39,964 nucleotides of DNA from DASVEE01 sp036399695 (GTDB taxonomy: Bacteria; Acidobacteriota; Thermoanaerobaculia; Gp7-AA8): contig DASWMP010000201.1 of the NCBI GenBank assembly GCA_036399695.1, positions 1 to 39,964 on the forward strand, read 5' to 3'. Both the position numbers and the translations under genes were made by a program. The notes below the pieces were generated by a model. That model was not told where the DNA came from. It ran no database searches and saw only the letters and a list, made by a program, of their open reading frames with translations. Shown here piece after piece: positions 36,876-39,964 of the stretch. The stretch's first letter is position 1, and each line of letters opens with the position of its first letter.

Positions 36876-37637
36876 TCACGGCAAGCGCCGCTCGAGCAGC
36901 TCCCGAATCGCCGCCACCTCCGCCCGCAGCGCCGCCAGCTCCGCATCCGTAGCTTCTTCCTCCGGCGCCAGGAACCACGCCGCCAACGCCGCGGAGAAGG
37001 CCCCGAACAGTCCCACGCCGGCCGTCATCAGCACGGCGGCAATGACCCGCCCTTCATTGCTGGCCGGATAGCGGTCCCCGTAGCCCACCGTCGTAATGGT
37101 GGCAAAGGCCCACCACACCGCTTCATCCGCGCTGCGGATGTTCGACTCCGGCAGATCCTCAAAGTGCAGGATGGCGGCGCTGCACCCCACGATGAGAAAG
37201 AGCGCCAGGACGGCCGCCGCCCAGGCGACGGAGCGCCCCCGCTGCCGCAGCAGAATCTGGCCCAGGACGCGGCTCGCGCGGAGCGCGCGCAGGACGCGCG
37301 TGATGCGGGTGATGCGCGCGAGCCGCCCCCACCGCCCGACGTCGAACGCAGGCAGCGATGACAGCAGATCCAGCCAGCCCCACGTGACAAAGTACTGCCA
37401 CCGGTTCTGCGCCCGCGCCAGCGAGTAAACAAAGTCCGCGAGGAACACGACGCAAACGAGATCGTCCGCCCGCCCAAGCAGCGCCGAGACCTCCGCATCC
37501 ACCCGAAACGCCGCCTGCAGCACCAGGATGACGATCGTGAACAACGACAGCGCCAGCATGAACATCTGGTATCCAGGCGACCCATCGCGCGGAAGCGAGG
37601 GAGTGGAGGCGCCACCAGCCGGAGAGAGCGCGGTCAT
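36876..37637 (-). CDS. Voltage-gated-type potassium channel
   Basis: A 253-residue six-helix channel. S1 lies around residues 24-44. S4 is the Arg ladder RWGRLARITRITRVLRALRASR (102-123). The pore helix WWAFATI is followed by the selectivity filter TTVGYGD (182-188) and S6 (AAVLMTAGVGLFGAFSAALAAW). The C-terminus after residue 225 is a short coiled coil with a heptad pattern (DAELAALRAEVAAIRELLERRL), probably a tetramerisation tail. It should pass K+ across the inner membrane. ATG 37637 is the best start. A TTG 60 bp upstream is open but adds an Arg-rich segment. No Shine-Dalgarno is evident. Confidence 0.9.
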   Translation of the reverse strand: MTALSPAGGASTPSLPRDGSPGYQMFMLALSLFTIVILVLQAAFRVDAEVSALLGRADDLVCVVFLADFVYSLARAQNRWQYFVTWGWLDLLSSLPAFDVGRWGRLARITRITRVLRALRASRVLGQILLRQRGRSVAWAAAVLALFLIVGCSAAILHFEDLPESNIRSADEAVWWAFATITTVGYGDRYPASNEGRVIAAVLMTAGVGLFGAFSAALAAWFLAPEEEATDAELAALRAEVAAIRELLERRLP

Positions 37638-37745
37638 CGAGAAGGTAGACACGGACCGCCGCCGGAGGTGGCGGAGCCGTCCTCGTAGATTCCCCAAGGG
37701 CCATCGTCAGATCACGGTCCAAAGATAGGGTCAGGAGACTACGTT

Positions 37746-37780
37746 CTCGCGTGACGGACAAGATTGTCCGTCCTCCACTG
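37746..37780. repeat. Intergenic GGACGGACAAT palindrome, third copy
   Basis: CTCGCGTGACGGACAAGATT and the following TGTCCGTCCTCCACTG match the copy at 21871-21900 almost base for base, including flanks outside the palindrome. It sits between the amidohydrolase stop and the channel start. Confidence 0.75.
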
Positions 37781-37829
37781 GGCGTCCGTCCGCGGAGTGG
37801 GCTGACGCGCTGCCGCTCGGAATGGACGA

Positions 37830-39362
37830 TCAGTACCCGCCGGGGTTTTTCACGAACCGCCAGATGGCTTTACACCCGACGCTCCAACTGCGCGCCTGCC
37901 GCTCCACGTGACGGTGGATCCGCGCGAGCGCGGCGGCGTCGTAGAGATTGCCGTTGAATACCACCGCGGCGATGCGCTGGGTATTGCGGATGTCCTGCAG
38001 CGGGTCGGCGTCCAGCAGCACCAGATCCGCGACCTTGCCGGGCGCGACGCTGCCGTAGTCACGCTCCAGTCCGAAGTACTCGACCGGCGAGAGCGTCGCG
38101 GCGCGCAGGGCCGCCGCGGGAGGGAGTCCGGCGGCGACGAGCTGCTGCAGCTCGCGGTGCAGGTCGGCGCCCGCCACGATGTAGTCGGTCCCGGCGAGGA
38201 TCTTCACCCCGGCGCGGTGCGCGGCGCCGGTGAGCTGGAGTCCTTTCTCGTAGAACTCGCGGTAGGTCGGATCGTCCTCCACCTCGTCGAGGTCCTCCAG
38301 CCATTGCCGCTTCATCAGCGGATGGAGATAGCGCAGCAGCGGATCCTCGCGGACGACGGGGTGGTGCGCATAACCGTCGGCCCAGCGCGTCAGGTGCGTC
38401 GGCACGTACCAGGTGCCGTGGGCCTTCATCGCGGCGAAGATCGCCTCCGCCATGCGGGGATCGTGTTCGTCGAGCATGCGCCGCCGGTCCTCGCGCCAGG
38501 CAGGGGTGCCGGCTTTCGCCCGCAGCTCCGCGCTGCCGGGAAACGATTCGTGCAGGAGGAAGCGCGCGTGCTCGAGGCTCTTCTGGTTGGCGGCCGCCTC
38601 GATGGCGCTGACGCCGTGCGGGCGATGGCCGACGACGTCCATGCGCAGGCGGCGCGCTTCGTCGACGAGCGCAAAGTAAGCGTCGCGCGGCAGCCGGTCG
38701 TAGACCTTGATGGCCTCGACCTCGCCGGCGAAATGACGGACGAACGCCCGTGCCTGTTCCGGCGTGGCGGTGTCGAAGTAGGCCGGGACGTCGCCCAGAC
38801 GCCGCACCATGCCCGGACCGTTCGCCATCCAGCTCGTGGAGGCCACGACGCGCGGCCCGACGCGCCGTCCCGCCACCGCCTCGGCGGTCCACTGCCGCTT
38901 CTCGGCGGCGCAGGCGGCGAACGGATCGCCCGGTTTGGGGCAGCCCTGCATGTCGCGCACGTTCGTGACGCCGTACGCGATGTACAGCGGCAGGTCGAGC
39001 ATTGGCGTCACGGCGTAAACGTGGGTGTGCATGTCCCAGAACGCCGGCAGGAGGTAGCGATTGCGGCCGTCGACGATCGTGGCGCCGTTCGGGATCGCGA
39101 CATTGCTACCGGCGGCGGCGATGCGCCCATCTCGGATGAGCACGGTCTGCCGAGGAATGATCGTGCCGGTGGCGACGTCCACGACCGAGACGCGCACGAT
39201 CGCCACGGGGGCAGTGGTGCGGACGGGCTCCAGGTGCGCGAGCGGCCACAGGACCGCCGCGGCGAACGTGCCGGCGGCAAGGAGCAGCACCACCAGGATG
39301 GCGAGCAGGACGCGTTTGACCAGTTTCAGAGCTGCCAGTTTACGGCCTGAGCGGGATGACAT
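37830..39362 (-). CDS. Membrane-anchored amidohydrolase-family protein
   Basis: 510 residues. An N-terminal membrane helix (LLAILVVLLLAAGTFAAAVLW, about 19-39) anchors a periplasmic metal-dependent hydrolase. The small beta-sandwich domain includes DVATGTIIPRQTVLIRDGRI. Metal ligands follow: His112 and His114 in DMHTH, a possible carbamylated or bridging Lys in AIKVYD, His in VVGHRPH, His in SLEHARF and the catalytic Asp in LAGTDYIVAG. The C-terminal segment GSVAPGKVADLVLLDADP is typical of the imidazolonepropionase/prolidase-like group. The substrate is unknown. It is divergent from the PBP-like gene, with 45 bp between the starts. Confidence 0.9.
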   Translation of the reverse strand: MSSRSGRKLAALKLVKRVLLAILVVLLLAAGTFAAAVLWPLAHLEPVRTTAPVAIVRVSVVDVATGTIIPRQTVLIRDGRIAAAGSNVAIPNGATIVDGRNRYLLPAFWDMHTHVYAVTPMLDLPLYIAYGVTNVRDMQGCPKPGDPFAACAAEKRQWTAEAVAGRRVGPRVVASTSWMANGPGMVRRLGDVPAYFDTATPEQARAFVRHFAGEVEAIKVYDRLPRDAYFALVDEARRLRMDVVGHRPHGVSAIEAAANQKSLEHARFLLHESFPGSAELRAKAGTPAWREDRRRMLDEHDPRMAEAIFAAMKAHGTWYVPTHLTRWADGYAHHPVVREDPLLRYLHPLMKRQWLEDLDEVEDDPTYREFYEKGLQLTGAAHRAGVKILAGTDYIVAGADLHRELQQLVAAGLPPAAALRAATLSPVEYFGLERDYGSVAPGKVADLVLLDADPLQDIRNTQRIAAVVFNGNLYDAAALARIHRHVERQARSWSVGCKAIWRFVKNPGGY

Positions 39363-39407
39363 TCACCGCGTGAACGGTTCCGGGACTGGTAACCTCATGA
39401 GCAACTG

Positions 39408-39964
39408 ATGGCCAAACGCTCTCGGATCAAAGATTTCCTCTGGCGCCACTCCGCCGGCATCGCGGTCCTGGTGATGATCGCGTTCGTCGCGTTCATCGGG
39501 TTCATCGGCTACACCTACGTCGTCATCACGAAGAAGTTCGATTCGGCGCGGCGGTGGGACCTGCCGAGCCGCGTCTACTCCGATCACACGGCGCTCGTGC
39601 CCGGGACGACGATTCCGAAGGCGCTCCTCGAGCCGAAGCTGAACCACGTCGGCTACCGGGAGACGAAGAAGCGGGTCGAGAATCCGGGCGAGTACCGCTA
39701 CGTCGACGGCGACCTGGAGATCTTCCTCAACAACTTCGAGTACCCGGACATGGAGTTCCACGCCATGCCGGTGCTGATCGACTTCGACGGCGCCACGGTG
39801 CGCAGCGTGCGGCGCCTGCCGGACAACGCCACGCTGCGCGGCGTGCGCATCGAGCCGGAGCTCATCACCTCCATCTACAACAACGAGATGGAGGACCGCG
39901 TCCCCGTCTCCCTCGACGCCGTTCCGAAGGTGCTGACCGACGCGATCATCGCCACGGAAGACCG
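39408..39964 (+). CDS. Class A penicillin-binding protein, N-terminal part (PBP1b-like)
   Basis: Partial: 185 codons run off the window end. A short cytosolic N-terminus (AKRSRIKDFLWRHS) and one membrane helix (AGIAVLVMIAFVAFIGFIGYTYVVI) are followed by a UB2H-like region (RVYSDHTALVPGTTIPKALL, HVGYRETKKRVENPGEY) and DGATVRSVRRLP. It then starts the glycosyltransferase-51 approach (SLDAVPKVLTDAIIATED), in which ED is the conserved start of the catalytic EDxxFxxH motif. It would polymerise and cross-link peptidoglycan. ATG 39408 is used. No strong ribosome binding site is seen. The transpeptidase half lies outside the window. Confidence 0.85.
   Translation, partial: MAKRSRIKDFLWRHSAGIAVLVMIAFVAFIGFIGYTYVVITKKFDSARRWDLPSRVYSDHTALVPGTTIPKALLEPKLNHVGYRETKKRVENPGEYRYVDGDLEIFLNNFEYPDMEFHAMPVLIDFDGATVRSVRRLPDNATLRGVRIEPELITSIYNNEMEDRVPVSLDAVPKVLTDAIIATED

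Overview
The window comes from a high-GC, double-membrane bacterium. Evidence for an outer membrane is a set of lipoproteins with lipoboxes, a secreted RHS protein, an apparent beta-barrel protein and the start of a class A penicillin-binding protein. The gene order tig-clpP-clpX-lon-engB-rho, the codon use and the many hairpins with tandem-repeat arms fit an Acidobacteriota-type genome best. That placement is inference.

Layout. (1) 1-5.4 kb: the 3' part of a type II fatty-acid/polyketide-like cluster on the + strand. It holds a halogenase-like FAD oxidoreductase, an acyl carrier protein, a hot-dog dehydratase-like protein, an active ketosynthase, a ketosynthase partner that has lost its catalytic Cys and both His, and a family 2 glycosyltransferase. 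It resembles aryl-polyene/flexirubin-type pigment loci. (2) 5.4-9.8 kb: an M28 peptidase, a MinD/ParA-like ATPase, a Crp/Fnr regulator and a CDP-alcohol phosphatidyltransferase. (3) 9.85-11.3 kb: a strict 21-bp-period repeat array and a decayed stretch. (4) 11.3-17.6 kb, minus strand: a three-gene unit whose members overlap by ATGA, made of a secreted protein of unknown function, a 1758-residue secreted RHS protein with a unique tail, and a small lipoprotein. It looks like a polymorphic toxin with its immunity protein. (5) 17.9-21.7 kb, minus strand: two MacB-like permeases behind a frameshifted MacA-like adaptor, with no ATPase in view. (6) 22-23.7 kb: a broken lipoprotein/thioredoxin locus and a VOC protein.

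(7) 23.7-32.7 kb: housekeeping genes. These are tRNA-Lys, tRNA-Leu, trigger factor, ClpP, ClpX, Lon, the EngB GTPase and Rho. Rho has a long low-complexity N-terminal region, and its gene is followed by a textbook intrinsic terminator. (8) 32.7-40 kb: secreted proteins, a Tat lipoprotein esterase, a potassium channel, a membrane-anchored amidohydrolase and the start of a PBP1-type gene. Here about 380 bp of the esterase 5' end has been copied about 1.7 kb away, where it truncates a DUF3224-family gene.

The strongest unexplained signal is scattered between the genes. At least eight intergenic inverted repeats have arms built from 7-bp or 9-bp tandem units. The unit sequence differs from element to element, but the architecture is constant. 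Two of these elements abut start codons that have no Shine-Dalgarno sequence.
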